From Piper betle (taxonomy: Eukaryota > Streptophyta > Magnoliopsida > Piperales > Piperaceae), in the NCBI GenBank assembly GCA_033002965.1, contig JAURVB010007270.1:44346-108345 (forward strand): 64,000 nt of DNA, in the 5' to 3' direction. Under the pieces are notes generated by a model. It was not told where the DNA came from, did no database searches, and worked only from the letters and a program-made list of their open reading frames with translations. Below, in pieces: positions 21,984 through 34,468 of the stretch. A program made the translations under genes and the position numbers. Every line of letters starts with the position of its first letter. Within the stretch, counting starts at the first letter, position 1.

Positions 21984-23330
21984 GCTCGAGGGTTATCAAT
22001 CAAGAAATTCGTACGACTAAATGGCCCGTGTAGAGTGAGATACGATGAATCTACCACTTGACACATCTACTTACTTGTTAAAATAAATCACAATAGAATG
22101 AAGAAGTCAAACCTAAAGCGAGCCTTAAACGGACCTGGTAGAAGCTCCAATCATGTCACGAGCTTAGGCAGTGAGCTTCTACTCCATACCTTCACATCAA
22201 AACTAAACGCTAATGCCCACTATGATGCATTCGCACATCCTATATCATACTCACATCAAAGCACTCACAATCCAAGTCATCATATCAATTAATCTTATGA
22301 AAAATGCTCTAACTAGTGCATTTAGCAAAATTATAGCTAACACTAATTAGTCTTACTCATATTGTGAGTTTTTGTAAGTTGCATTACAGTTAATTTAACA
22401 AGTCATACTTAATTTACTTAATTAGTTCATTAGCATTTATTTCATACCATTCCAATCATGTAAAATCATTTACTATGTCAATTAATCCAATCCTAGCTTG
22501 TTGAGCTAATAATTATCAATCTTAATTAATTAGGTTGAAGTTAATTATACCTCTTGTCGTTGGTAATTGGCGATGACTAGGATTTCTCGCATGGCTTGGG
22601 ACTCAAATTTGGCACTTGGCAGCATCCGAAGTTTGATTAGATTCGGCTGGACAAATATGGTTAAAATTCAATGAAATCCAGTAAATTCGATTTTTCAATA
22701 GTTTTCTGACAACTTTTCCAGTGAGGTGATTAGGGCTGTGGGTTGGCACTGGCTTGGTGAACTCGACATGACTATGGCAATGATGAAGGCAACAGCGGCA
22801 GTGATGGTTGCTGGCAATGGCAGTGGGCCGGTTGAGATCAGTTGGCTTGCTTGATCGGCCCTTGGCTAGTCTCGGCTGCGGCTCACGGGGAGGGGAAGGC
22901 TCGTCTAGGTCGAGGGGTGACAATGGCGGCATGGCAGCAGTGGAGCGGCGTGGCCATCGACGAAACGACTCTGGGACGTGCCACACAAGGGTGCGGCCTC
23001 AAGGCATCATGGAGGCCGGGGGTCAGCTGGGATAGTTTGGGGGGGGGGGGTGGCGCTGCTTGGTGATGCTCCGGTGGAGGAATAGTTACAAAAATCGGCC
23101 GACTCCACTCAGAATAGGCCGATTTAATTTAGATCAGAACGATCCCAATCCAAAAAAACATACAAATCAGTCCGCAAAAAAATCAGCCCTTTAATTTGCA
23201 CAGTTGAGTCGATTCCACCCAATTTGAACCGATTTGTGAATCGGCCGATTCCAGCTGATTCAGGACTGATTCAGGAGGGGCCTGGGAGGGGTGGGATGGT
23301 GACAGGGTGGGGTTCTGAGAAGGGGGCGGG
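21984..23330 (-). repeat. Old Tekay-type LTR inserted in the copia RNase H, left part
   Basis: From CTCGAGGGTTATCAATC on, this aligns with Tekay LTR positions from about 1280, with many differences, including the AG|GTATAA junction near 22548. Its outer terminus and about 1.2 kb are missing, together with roughly 100 bp of copia sequence, so a deletion followed insertion. The part from 23082 is a TIR element nested in it. The right part is at 35148-35694, ending in TAGTTTTACA. Confidence 0.8.
23082..23330 (+). mobile_element. TIR-bounded element nested in the old LTR, left end
   Basis: Begins ATAGTTACAAAAATCGG. The reverse complement of the sequence ending at 35147 is ATAGTTGCAAAAATCAG, so the two form an imperfect inverted repeat. 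The interior is made of degenerate GATTC/AATCGG motifs. Tekay-2 inserted at 23330/23331. No convincing target duplication was found. The superfamily is undetermined. Confidence 0.45.
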
Positions 23331-24254
23331 TGTAACACCCCGTTTCGGCTCACCCGTGAACCGACCCGGAAATGTCACCGCGCGACCGAACCATTCGCTA
23401 ATCTACTAGATTCAGTTAAGCCGACCCAGATCTACTCTCTGCGTCTCAAGATGGAGATGTAAATATGAAATGCATGAATGAGAACAATTGGATTCTAACG
23501 GAGTCCTACACACATGCCATGACGTGCAAGAAAAGACAAAACAAAACAATAAATGAGAAACCAAAAGAAAATATATACTACTACGGAAAAATGGACAAAG
23601 TTTCCCTTAAAAGTGTAATAAGGGCCAACCTGTCCACAACAAAGGTATATAAATATTTTATCAAAATACGACAAAACATAACAATCTACCATGACATTCA
23701 GTCATTATCTCATTTGTTTCACCTGAGCCGAGTCTGAACTCCAAGGCTCCCTGCTCATTCACATTGATCTGTTCGTTTCATAATAAGCAATTCATTCAAG
23801 CAAACATATCGAAATTATCATTCACGTAACAATAACATCGCCGTCATTATAGATTACACGCGGCAGGTACATGTGTTCGCGGTTCTGTGCTGCTCCTCCG
23901 CAGTCCCGACAGTTTTCATCGCTCGCATTCATCACCTACATATATATAGAAAAACCATCAGTAATGAGTGTTACCGGCCCGGAAAATAACTAATATCAAT
24001 CTGGCACCGGAGAGCAAACTTTCCTGTTGAATCAAAACCATATACTTCCTCAAGAACTCTCATCAGGGCACATACGGGAGCCGTCGCCGTCGGGCCGTCG
24101 CCCTCGGGTCGACAACGTCTGTAAAAACCATGATTTTTATTACAAGACTCGAACCTAAATATTATGAAATAAATATAGATGAACCGATATGGTTGGTTAT
24201 CAAGTCGACCGGTCATGGTTCGACTTAAAGTCACCTAGAAAATACCTATTAATG

Positions 24255-24412
24255 AATGGATGATGGGGTGTGAGAATTTAATGAAGGGGTCGTTGAATCT
24301 AGGAAATACCAATGGATGATGGGGTGTGAGAATTTAATGAAGGGGCTCGTTGAACCTAGGAAATACCAATGGATGATGGGGTATGAGAATTTAATGGAGG
24401 GAATGGTTGAAG
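24255..24412 (+). repeat. 56-57 bp direct repeats upstream of the solo-LTR TATA box (three copies)
   Basis: Units start AATGGATGATGGGGT (the first as AATGGATGATGG) at 24255, 24311 and 24368, with 56- and 57-bp spacing. The position in U3, immediately before the TATA box, is that of retrotransposon enhancers, but the function is inferred. Confidence 0.85.
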
Positions 24413-24413
24413 T

Positions 24414-24423
24414 GTATATATAT
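24414..24423 (+). promoter_or_regulatory. TATA box of the solo LTR
   Basis: GTATATATAT in a GC-richer surround, about 30 bp before a pyrimidine-rich stretch (CCCTCATCTCCGTCCC), consistent with a Pol II start. Confidence 0.6.
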
Positions 24424-25021
24424 GCAGGAGGAGGGAGTATTTAATCCCTCATCTCCGTCCCAGGCGACCTCCCCATTACTGCGTGAGTATTTCATCCCTC
24501 ATCTTATTTGTTTCCATTAGGATTCTTGCATGCAAGGTTTATTGAAGACGCCCTGCCAAGTTGCTAGATCTCCAGCGCCTTATGCATGGGGTTCTTGTCG
24601 ATTGCTTAGTTGTTTTGTAAATGGACATGTTAATAATTAAATTATCAATTAGATAATGGGGATTTGGATGGGGATAATTAATAATTAATTATCATTAGAA
24701 TTGCTGAAAATTTAATAAGGAATGAAGACTAACATGAACTAATTACATCATTTAAAATTGATAGTATATTAGTCATGTAAGTTGCATGTAGGTTCATGCA
24801 AAATAAAATTATACTAATGTATAATTTTATGCCCTCATTCAGATTAGGGTTCATGGGTCACAGTCAGACGAAGTCACAAGGCAGGTACGTATAATATGTA
24901 GAACATCGTACTTTCCTTGTTGGTAGCCTAGGTCGGCCTGAGCCCAGATTTGACCACCATGCACCGAGTGCAACCGGGGTCAAAGAATTGACTTAGTCTG
25001 ACACGGGGTCATATTCTGTGC

Positions 25022-25580
25022 GTAAATTGTGTAATGCATCGACATTGTTTTGGAGTAGTGATAGCCGCCCCATAAAAAAGGCTATGGCAGGGGTGAGCGA
25101 GGCACAAAGATTCCTCCATCGCACTGGAGTGCAGTGATAGCCTCCCCATAAAAAGGCTACGCCCGGGGTGTGTGGGGCACTAGCACGAGAATTGGCAGTG
25201 AGAGCTTCCCCACAAAAGGGGCGTAGCATTCACCTGAGTGCAGTGATAGCCTCCCCATAAAAAGGCTACGGCCGGGGTGTGCGAGGCACTGGCACTAGAA
25301 TTGGCAGTGAGAGCTTCCCCACAAACGGGGCGTAGCATTCACCTGAGTGCAGTGATAGCCTCCCCATAAAAAGGCTACGGCTCGGGTGTGTGAGGCACTG
25401 GCACTAGAATTGGTAGTGAGAGCTTCCCCACAAACGGGGCGTAGCAATCACCTGAGTGTAGTGATAGCTTCCCCACAAAAAGGCTACGGCCGGGGTGTGC
25501 AAGGCACTAGCACTGGAGACGGTAATGGTAGCCTCCCTACAAAAGGGCTATGGCCGGGGTGTGCGGATCACAGCGGATAC
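25022..25580 (+). repeat. 109-bp tandem repeat array with hairpins
   Basis: Units start GCAGTGATAG at 25131, 25240 and 25349, then a mutated unit at 25458, each exactly 109 bp apart; partial units lie before and after. Every unit has two stem-loops: TAGCCT...AGGCTA around a 10-base loop, and GCTTCCCC...GGGGCGTAGC. The unit thus looks like a diverged dimer. Confidence 0.9.
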
Positions 25581-28086
25581 CTCCTCCACATTGTTTTGGA
25601 GTATAGTGGAATTGCTCCACCGCATATTAAAATAAACATAAGGAAATAGTGGAATGTACTTGATTTGTTGTACCTATTATACTACTTAGTGTTGTAATCA
25701 CTAACGCGGAATTGCCTCCGCAGGTGTGCAGATACAAAAGTAGGTGATTGACAACCAGGGCATGGAGTAGAATAAATATGAGGACTCCTTTTATTATTTC
25801 TTTGAGAAATAAGTGTGGCTACTGGGAAACGGTCTAAGACTGTGGGATCTTTATATATGTTTTTGTTAAAAAAAAGTGTTAGACATATTTGCTTAATTGT
25901 CAGTAACACCTGGCCAGCTAGGCCCACAATGTTGTGACAAATGGCCGGGTCATTACAGCGTCCCCCTTTCTTTCTCATTCTCATACCTTGGCCATTTCTC
26001 TATCGCTTCTTGCATCAAATCTCATTCCTTACCACCCTCTGTACTTTCTATATTACTCCTGGCCTTGAGCACAAAGGCCGAGCACTCTCAGGCAGTTGCC
26101 TTTAGTACCCTTTGAACCACAAGTCTAGACATGCGCTGCATTGTAGTACCCGTAAACCTCCACACTTCTCCGGGTTTGAGGAATTCAAAGGTGGAGTTGT
26201 CAGGATCCTTCGGGAACGAAGTGGGTTCTCCCCAGCTCCAAAGCCCTCTCTTCCGAGCACATGCCCTATCTTAAGGCGTGGCCGTCAGTAACCCTCATTC
26301 CATCTCTCACCGAAAATGTGAAAACTATATATATCTAGGCCTGGGTTGGGATTTATACGAATAGGCCCGAAGGCATCGTGAGCTGCATTTGAAGTTCGAA
26401 AACAAACTCGAGGGATCTCATCCTCGAGGGTTATTAATTCGAAAAAAAGAACCGTTGGCTAAATGACCCGAGTTAAGTGGGATCCGATAAAACGCCACTT
26501 AACTCATCCTGCACATGATAAATCAAATACACAATATACTATCGTAAAAACAGAGAACGAGTCCTAAACGGACCTAGTAGAAGCTCCAAACGGGTCCACG
26601 CACCTAGGCGGCGAGCTCCTACACCGTACTTACACAATCAAGCTAAAAACTAACACCCGCATTATGAATCACACATCCTATAGCATGCCCACACAATCAA
26701 CACAATCACACATCAATCAACGCACATCAACCTATATCAATTCTAGCATGTCTACTTAGGCTAGTTTGCATTAGATCAAGATCATTACCTAGTTACCCTA
26801 ACTAGTTTCTAAGCCTCCATTTTTAACACCACTCAATCAAACAAATTTCATATTTTATCCTTAATCAATTCTACATTTATATATATTATTATAACACACA
26901 ATTCACCTATCCTAGCATGCAATTCTAATAATCAATACTTTGAAATAATTATGTTAAAATAAATTATACCTCGCGTCGTCGAAAATCAGCGACGGCTAGG
27001 GTTTCCATTTCGTGGCTCAAAACTCGAATTCGGCTCCAAGCGGCATCCGAAGTCCGATCAGATTGGACCGGGTGCGTTCGGCAGATGATCCGGCGAATTT
27101 CCCACGAATCCAATTTTCCGGCAGTTCTGGCGGTTTTTCAGCGAGTGTCGGCAGTTTTCTGGCGGATTCCGGCAGTTTTCCGGCATGATTCGGGACGGGG
27201 AAATCAAGGGGTCTATCGGCACCAGCTCGACGAGCTTGGTCCGATGGTTGTGTCAAACAAAGCAGCCGGGGCGGCGATGACTGTCGGCGGCGGCGGCATG
27301 CTCCGATCGGGGCTGCGGCCGGCCTCGATGGCGCTCGGGATGGTGGGGGAAACGTCGGTGACGGCGAGAGGGTGAGACTGGTGGTCATAGCGGTGGCGAC
27401 AGCGACGGTGACCGAACGGCGGTGGAATCTGGGCCGGAGTGGCGACGGCCAAGGCGGCTTCGTGGCATCGCGGCGGCACGCCGGCGGGCGATCGGTGGCC
27501 GGGGTCTGTCGGGGCGGCACGGCGACAGTGCGGCAAGGCGGAGCAGCGTCGATCGACGGCAGTGCGGCATCGGCGGTGGCGGTGGCGGCAGCACACAGTG
27601 GCGAGGGTTTTGGAAAGGTAAGTGTCGGGAGGGAGAAAAATACCCTCAATGGCAAACTCGTAAATAAGTCATTGACTCGATTCCTACTCGAGTCAAAATA
27701 ATAACTAGTTCGTAATAAATTCTAAAAAAATCTAGAAAAATATGGAAAAATCCCATAAAATAAAACAAACACAACCACATCCAAATGGCATGCTCTATAA
27801 CTAATAACCCACCCGAATATAATCCAACGCGTCCTAATGCGTTATTCGGCCTAAAACTATTATACGATCAAATAAAAATAACAATCAATACTGTATACCT
27901 CTATATACTTGATAACCCATTTTTCATCATCTTTTAGACGTTATCATCGTACACTTGAGCATACATGACCCTCATCGCTCATAACTCACAGCTGGCCTCA
28001 ACTTAGCTCGCGGTCCATGAAGCTGACTCGACTCGAACCAACTGGTTCACTCCCGTAAAACTCTGACTCGAGTCACGGGTTTTACA

Positions 28087-29614
28087 ACCTTCGCTCCTTA
28101 GAAAAATTTCATCCTCGAAATTTTAACCAAGGAAGTTTCAACCATGTTCCTCATCTAAATGAACATGTTGGCGTAGTACCTGGTTGTGAAGCTGGTTGCT
28201 CGAACAACATGGTACATTGCACGTAGCTTTTTCAACTCGTCGTCGGGTCCATTGCACTCGTACTAGGGGAACTTTTTTCTTCGGAGAATCTTCACTCTTT
28301 GGTCCACGATTTGGACTGTATCCTCTGGGTACGTCAAGTCCGGTAGCAGCTCTACCTCTTTGAAGCTGACAACATGAGAGTTGTCAGGGTGATACATCTT
28401 CAACATTGACACGTGGAAGACATCATGCACAACTGATAGGTGAGGAGGCAATGCTAGCCTATATGCCACTAGTCCAATGTGCTCAATCACATCAAAGGGT
28501 CCAATATAGCACGGATTGAGTTTCCCTCGCGTCCCGAATCACGTGTTTCCCTTAGTCGAAGAGACCTTTAGGAGAACGAGATCTCCTAACGCGAAATGAA
28601 CCTCACATCTACGCTGATCTGCGTAACTCTTTTGTCTATCTTGAGCTGACCTCATTCTTCTTCTAATCCTCATTACCACCTCTTGTGTCTGTTGGATCAT
28701 TTCTGGCCCAACTACCACGGGTTCACTGCCCTGCACAGAACACACTAGGGATCTGCATGGTCTGCCATACAGTGCTTCGAACGGTGCCATTCCAATCGTA
28801 GCCTAGTAGCTATTGTTGTAGGAGAATTCCACTAGAGGTAGGTGTTCTTCCCAACTCCTCTGAAATCCAGGATACATGCGCGAAGCAAGTCTTCTAGGGT
28901 CTGTATGGTTCTTTCTATCTGTCCGTCTGTTTGAGGATGGAAAGCTATGCTGAATCTCAATTCTGTGCCCATAGCTGCCTGAAAAACCTTCCAAAATCGC
29001 GATGTGAACCTCGGATCCCTGTCTGATATGATCTCCCGTGGTATGCCGTGTAACCTGACTGTCTGATCTGTGTACAGCATAGCCAATGTGGTCAGTGGGT
29101 AATCCATCCTGATCGGTATGAAGTGTACGCTCTTTGTAAGTCAATCCACTTTGACCCATATCGCATCCTTTTGTTAGCGGGTCTTAGGTAAACCAACTAC
29201 AAAGTCGTAAGCTCTACTCTCCCACTTCCACTCTGGGGTTTCCAATGGTTGTAGCATTCCACCTGGATGTACATGCCTGCCTTTCACTTACTGGCATACC
29301 AAACATCTAGCCACTGTATCGTACACTTCTTTCTTCATTCTTGGCCACCAATAGGATCGTCGGACATCATGGTACATCTTCACTCCACCTGGGTGTGTTG
29401 AGCATCTCGACGTGTGAGCTTTGTGAAGAATAGTACTTCGAAGTCCAGGATACTCTAGAACATTAGGCATGAATAGTCGGCCTCTCAATCTGACTAATCC
29501 GTCTGTATCCCTGGCCAATTCCTGATGTGTTCTGTGTTCCAACCACTGCGTCAAGTGTGGATTTGCCTCCTGTGCAATCCGAATCTGCTCAAGCACGCTT
29601 GGCTGAATCGTAAG
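28087..29614 (-). pseudogene. Tekay-2 integrase with chromodomain, broken
   Basis: A PPT-like purine run follows the LTR. Chromodomain piece 28263-28490 ([14 protein letters not shown]); core C-terminus and GPF/Y region from 28539-28790 (MAPFEALYGRPCRS). The DDE core is in 28803-29159 and 28832-29107, with IISDRDPRF and QTDGQIERTIQ, where G-Q-T-E has become G-Q-I-E. The zinc region is at 29288-29596 (CLVCQ). A TAG at 28803-28805 sits at the same codon as in Tekay-1, whereas the frameshift near 28855 is different. Confidence 0.88.
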
Positions 29615-30910
29615 TCACGCCATCATCCCAACTAACTGTCTCTGGATCGTAGTGTGCTCGGTCCAATGACAATGCTGCTAATCCTGCGGTGTACAAGAAT
29701 CCTGGCTTCCTGCTCAATGCATCGGCTACCACATTCGCTTTGCCCTCATGGTATGCTATGTCGACCTCGTTATCAGCTAACATCTCGAACCATCTCCTCT
29801 GTCTGCTATTCAGATCCTTCTGCGTGAAGATATATTTCAGACTCTGGTGATCAGTTAGAAGTCTGAAAGATGTTCCATATAGATAGTGCCTCCATATTCT
29901 GAGAGCAAATATGACTGTAGCAAGCTCTAGGTCATGAGTAGGATAGTTACGCTCATGCACCTTGAGCTGACAAGATGCATAAGCAATAACCTTATCCTTC
30001 TGCATCAAAACACAACCTAAGCCAATCCCTGAGGCATCAGTATACACTACAAAATCCTCATGTCCCTCAAGCAATGCGAGGATAGGCGCCGAAGTCCACC
30101 TCTCCTTTAGCATCCTGAAACTCCGCTCACATTCGTCTGTCCATATGAACCGTTCCTCTTTCATAGTCAGTCACGTCAGAGGGGATGCTATGGAAGAGAA
30201 GTCCTAAATGAACCATCTGTAGTACCCAGCCAATCCCAGAAAACTCCGATCCTCCGTAGGTGTCTTCAGTTGTTCCCACTGCACTACTACCTCTATCTTA
30301 GCTGGATCCACTGAGATGCCTAATGTTGTGACTGAGCAAATTCTCCTCTGGCAACCAGAATCTGCACTTTGAAAATTTCCCATACAACCTCTTCTCTCTC
30401 AGTGCTTGGCAACATAATCCTCAGGTGTTGCGCATGTTCTTCCTTAGACGAAGAATATACCAGTATGTCATCCACAAAGATGATCACAAACTGGTCCAAG
30501 TACGGATTGAACACTCTGTTCATCAAGTCCATAAATGTTTCTGGAGCATTGGTCAAGCCAAACGACATGACCAAAAACTCGTAGTGTCCATATCTCGTCC
30601 TGAACGCAGTCTTCGGGATGTCTTCTGCTCTAATCCTTAGTTGGTAGTTTGCTGACCTGAAATCAATCTTTGAAAAGAAGACTACTAAGCTCAACTTGTC
30701 AAATAAATCATCAATACGAGGAAGAGGGTATCTGTTCTTAACCGTTGCATGGTTTAGCATCCTGTAATCTATGCATAACCGCATGCTTCCATCCTTCTTC
30801 CTCACAATTAACACCGGTGCGCCCCAAGGGGAAATGCTCGGTCTGATGAATCCTTGTTCCAACCGTGTCTGTAGCTGTTCCTTAAGCTCCTTGAACTCCA
30901 GAGGTGCCAT
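29615..30910 (-). pseudogene. Tekay-2 reverse transcriptase and RNase H
   Basis: RT ORF 30320-30910 has [40 protein letters not shown] and the intact catalytic box FVDDIL, then shifts frame near 30390. The RNase H ORF 29589-30164 has [15 protein letters not shown] and [10 protein letters not shown], ending [10 protein letters not shown]. The TGA at 29615-29617 corresponds to 4461-4463 in Tekay-1. No TRIM is present here, so this copy is the empty site for TRIM-1. Confidence 0.9.
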
Positions 30911-31640
30911 CCTCTACGGAGTTCTCGAAATTGGGACTGTGCCAGGCATCAACTCGATGGCAAGATCCACCTCTCAGTCTGGCGGCAATCCAGTAATCTC
31001 CTCAGGAAATTCATCTGTAAATTTGCAGACCACTGGAATCTCCTCTATACTCGACTGTTTCCCTGGTCCACTCTGCTCGGTCAAAACTAACGCTGCCATT
31101 ATCAGTTCACTGCTTCTGTCTAGTTGTCTCACTGCACTCTGATAGGATATCCATCCTTGCTCCTTGTCTCGGCCCTGACCTTGGAATAAAAAGCGGCGCC
31201 TTCCATGGAGGAAAGTCACCGTCTTCCTTCGACAACCTATCACTGCTCCTTGCTTGGACATCCAATTCATCCCAAATATCACATCAAATTCTTGTAGCTT
31301 GAATAGTATCAAATCAGCTACAAGCTGTCGCTGTTGAATCTCAACAAGGATATCGCGCACACAATTGCCCTAGCTATTACACTACCGACGGGGGTGGATA
31401 CTGATAGTGAATATCCTAACTCCTCTATCTTACATCCAATCCTATTAGTGTGCATGTACGAAATGAAGGAGTGCGTACATCCAGAATCAAACAAGACACG
31501 TGCAGGTACAAGGCCTATAGAAAGCGTGCCTGTCATGCCTGTCGTATCCTCAAGGGCCTCTGCTACAGTGGCTACGTACATCCTTGCTGGTTGCTGCTAC
31601 TCTGGTGTAGATGGTGCGGCCAGATTCTGAGCTAACTGTG
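30911..31640 (-). pseudogene. Tekay-2 protease and protease-RT linker
   Basis: ORF 31318-31581 contains VLFDSGCTHSFIS (protease active site). ORF 30974-31360 carries [19 protein letters not shown], the conserved end of the protease domain, and runs into the linker. Confidence 0.87.
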
Positions 31641-33335
31641 GCTGTGGCCTACCCTTTCGCTTCCTAGTTTGTCTTGCAGCCATGTACCCTCTCTGATCTT
31701 GTCCCCTTTGCTGCCACCTCGGTGGTTGTTGGTCTCCACCTCTCTGGCCTTGTCCATGGCCCTGTTGGCCTCTCTGCTGTGACTACTATTGGGGAGCTGG
31801 AAGTGCAAGTCTCTACTGAGGCGCTGGGAGTGTCAACTGCTGGCTCTGGCTAGTTGGACACGTTGAAGCCCTATGTCCCGGTTGACCGCAACTGTAATAG
31901 GCCCTAGTGCCTCCTTTGCACTCTGCGGCCTGTGTCCTGGCTGAGCGCAGTTGTAACAAACCGTAGTGCCTACTTTGCATTCTGCGGCTCGGTGCCCTGG
32001 CTGACCACAGTTGTAGCATATATTTCTACTTGCTCTGCACTCTCCCCAATGATGGCGTTGCCAACTTTGACAGAATGGGGCCCTGCTGCCCTGTACCTGG
32101 CCATCCATGGCTCTCATGGCTACTAGGACATCTACACGTCGTCTCTGCTAAGCACCCTGCTCTGGCTGATATGGCCTCGGATGTTGTTGCCTCTGGTCGA
32201 CATCTCGACGTGGTCGTGTAGCTATCACTCGCTCTGCTTCACCTGCAGCTCTCACTACGTCACCGGGGGTAGTAAACTTCCTATCCAAGTATGCCATCCA
32301 AATCTTATGATGGAGGCCTTCATAGAAGCGCTCTATTCTTCTTCCTTTGGTTGGAACCAAATCTGGTGCAAATCTCTCCAACGCTCTAAACCTCGTCTCA
32401 TACTATACCACTGTCATAGGCCCTTGCCTCAACATCTGGAACTCTCGTTCCTTGCTTCTCCTAACATCTGGTGGAAAATACTTTCGATCGAATTCCACTC
32501 TGAATTCCTCCTAAGTGATGTCCTGAGGCTGGTGATGAGCAAATACAGAATTCTGTACCGAACTCCACCATATCCTCACTTCATCTTGGAATGCTCCTGT
32601 GACGACGCGCACTCTGTGTTCTACGGGGCATGCCATACCATCAAACACTCCTATGGCTGATGATATCCATAGGAATGCCTCCTCTGCATCCAACTTCCCA
32701 ATGAAAGGTCGTCTGCCATTCTTCACGAACCTCTCATATTGCCACAGTTCTAAACTCCTTATGTCTACAGATCTGTTTGATCCCTCTCCTTGCTCATATC
32801 AAGGAAACTGTGGTCCCGTACCAACTGGTACACTATCACCTCCAACTGCTACACTCCCCCTGCGGTCTACCCACTACCTACTATCGCGGGTCCACTGACG
32901 TCCTGTCTCATCCTTTCCTAAAGTGGGGTAACCAGAGGAGCTATTGCGGGGGTAGCTCCCTGTTGCAGCGGTGGAGGAGGAGGCGATGGTGGAGGGCCCA
33001 TGGGCACTACTGGCTCTCCTTGCGCCTCTTCATCCATGGATGGTCTCTTCTCTGCTCTAGCCACTCATAGAGCTATCTGTCTGAGCTCTCTCGTAAATTC
33101 CTCCCGATTCTGCTGCATTTGTATCTGAACCTCAACTAACCTAGCTATCGTAGCATCCCTTTCCTGTCGACTACTCCCACTGCGGTGACTGTTGCATCGA
33201 CTGTCTCGGCGATGGCTCTTCGTACTTTAACTAGCTGATACTGGTACACTCGTCTCTGCTGGTGGCATGGTGGTCCTAGGTCGACTGGAAGATGTGTCAT
33301 TGTGACCATGGCCAGGACTATCCTGTCTGTCTGTC
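31641..33335 (-). pseudogene. Tekay-2 gag with tandem zinc knuckles, N-terminus deleted
   Basis: The zinc-knuckle array at 31833-32117 has a short first knuckle (RHHWGEC), then CYNCGQPGHRAAEC, CYNCAQPGHR and YYSCGQPGHRASTC in shifted frames. The core gag domain is in 32148-32381 (ERFYEGLHHKIWMAYLDRKF) and 32511-32726 (DEVRIWWSSVQNS). The gag start is cut at about 33336, where LTR sequence begins. Confidence 0.85.
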
Positions 33336-34468
33336 ATCGAAAATCGGCGACGGCTAGGGTTTCCGTTTCGTGGCTCGAAACTCGAATTCAGCTCCTAGCA
33401 GCGTCCGAAGTCCGATCAGATTGGACCGGGTGCATTCGACGGATGATCCGGTGAATTTCCCACAAATCCAATTTTCCGGCGGTTTCGGCGGTTTTCCGGC
33501 GAGTCTCGGCAGTTTTCCGGCGATTTTCCGGCGTGATTCGGGATGGGGCAATCAGGGGGTCTATCGGCACCAGCTCGACGAACTTGGTCCGATGGTGGTG
33601 TCAAACAAAGCAGCCGGGGTGGCGATGGCTGTCGGCGGCGGCGTCGAAAATGGGTGGAGGTGGCGGCGTGCTCCGATCGAGGCTGCGGCCGGCCTCGACG
33701 GCGCTCGGGATGGTGGGGGAAACGTCGGCGACGGCAAGAGGGTGAGACTGGTGGTCACAGTGGCAGCGACTGTGACCGAACGGTGGCAGAATCCGGCCCA
33801 AGTGGCGACGGCCGAGGTGGCTTCGTGGCATCGCGGCAGCACGCTGGTAGGCGATCGGTGGCCAAGGTCGATCGGGGCGGCACGGTGACGGCGACGGCGC
33901 GGCAAGGTGGAGTGGCGTTGATCGACGACAGTGAGGCGTTGGCAGCGGTGGCGGCAACAGTACACACCAGTGAGGGTTTTGGGAGGGTAAGTGTCGGGAG
34001 GGAGAAAATTACCCTCAATGGCAGACTCGTAATTAAGTATTGACTCGATTCCTACTCGAGTCAAAAATAATAACTAGTTCGTAATAAATTCTAAAAATAA
34101 TCTAGAAAAATATGGAAAATTCCCATAAAATAAAACAAACACAACCACATCCAAATGGCATGCTCTATAGCTAATAACCCACCCGAATATAATCCAACGC
34201 GTCCTAATGCGTTATTCGGCCTAAAACTATTATACGATCAAATAAAAATAACAATCAATACTGTATACCTCTATATACTTGACAACCCATTTTTCATCAT
34301 CTTTTAGATGTTATCATCGTACACTTGAGCGTACATGACCCTCATCGTTCATAACTCACAACTGGCCTCAACTCAGCTCGCGGTCCATGAAGCTGACTCG
34401 ACTCGAACCGACGGTTGAACCGACTGGTTCACTCCCGTAAAACTCTGACTCGAGTCAAGGGTTTTACA
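33336..34468 (-). repeat. Truncated 5' LTR of Tekay-2
   Basis: Starts in mid-LTR at CGAAAATCGGCGACGGCTAG, 2-3 bases after the gag sequence, and runs to the outer end GGGTTTTACA beside the GTGGG duplication. The inner ~1.8 kb is deleted together with the PBS. The GC-rich leader is intact (33340-34000), but the splice-donor-like junction is lost. Confidence 0.9.

Larger units (their letters stand above)
24120..25957 (+). mobile_element. Solo LTR of a different retrotransposon family, rich in tandem repeats
   Basis: 1,838 bp with ends TGTAAAAACC ... GGGTCATTACA. The host LTR sequence resumes on both sides, with ACGTC (24115-24119) and GCGTC (25958-25962) as a 5-bp duplication with one mismatch. 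A TATA box at 24414-24423 gives plus orientation. It contains three 56-57 bp repeats just before the TATA box and about four and a half 109-bp repeats downstream. No coding region or second LTR is present, as expected after LTR-LTR recombination. Confidence 0.87.
23331..28086 (-). repeat. 3' LTR of Tekay-2, interrupted
   Basis: TGTAACACCCC ... GGGTTTTACA. Excluding the inserted 1,838-bp solo LTR and one copy of its duplication it is about 2.9 kb, matching the other copies. It keeps the GC-rich leader (26990-27620) and the AG|GTATAA junction near 26965. Confidence 0.93.
23331..34468 (-). mobile_element. Tekay-2: Ty3/gypsy chromovirus with truncated 5' LTR
   Basis: A close relative of Tekay-1 in the same orientation. 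The left (3') LTR 23331-28086 is complete but contains a solo LTR, and the internal region is 28087-33335. The right (5') LTR keeps only its outer 1.13 kb because a deletion joins gag directly to mid-LTR at about 33336, removing the PBS and gag start. Target duplications GCGGG (23326-23330) and GTGGG (34469-34473) match at four of five bases. It shares two in-frame stops with Tekay-1. Confidence 0.93.

Noticed and set aside
25022..25580. CRISPR-like array
   Set aside because: The 109-bp units are continuous tandem repeats without unique spacers, inside a plant solo LTR.
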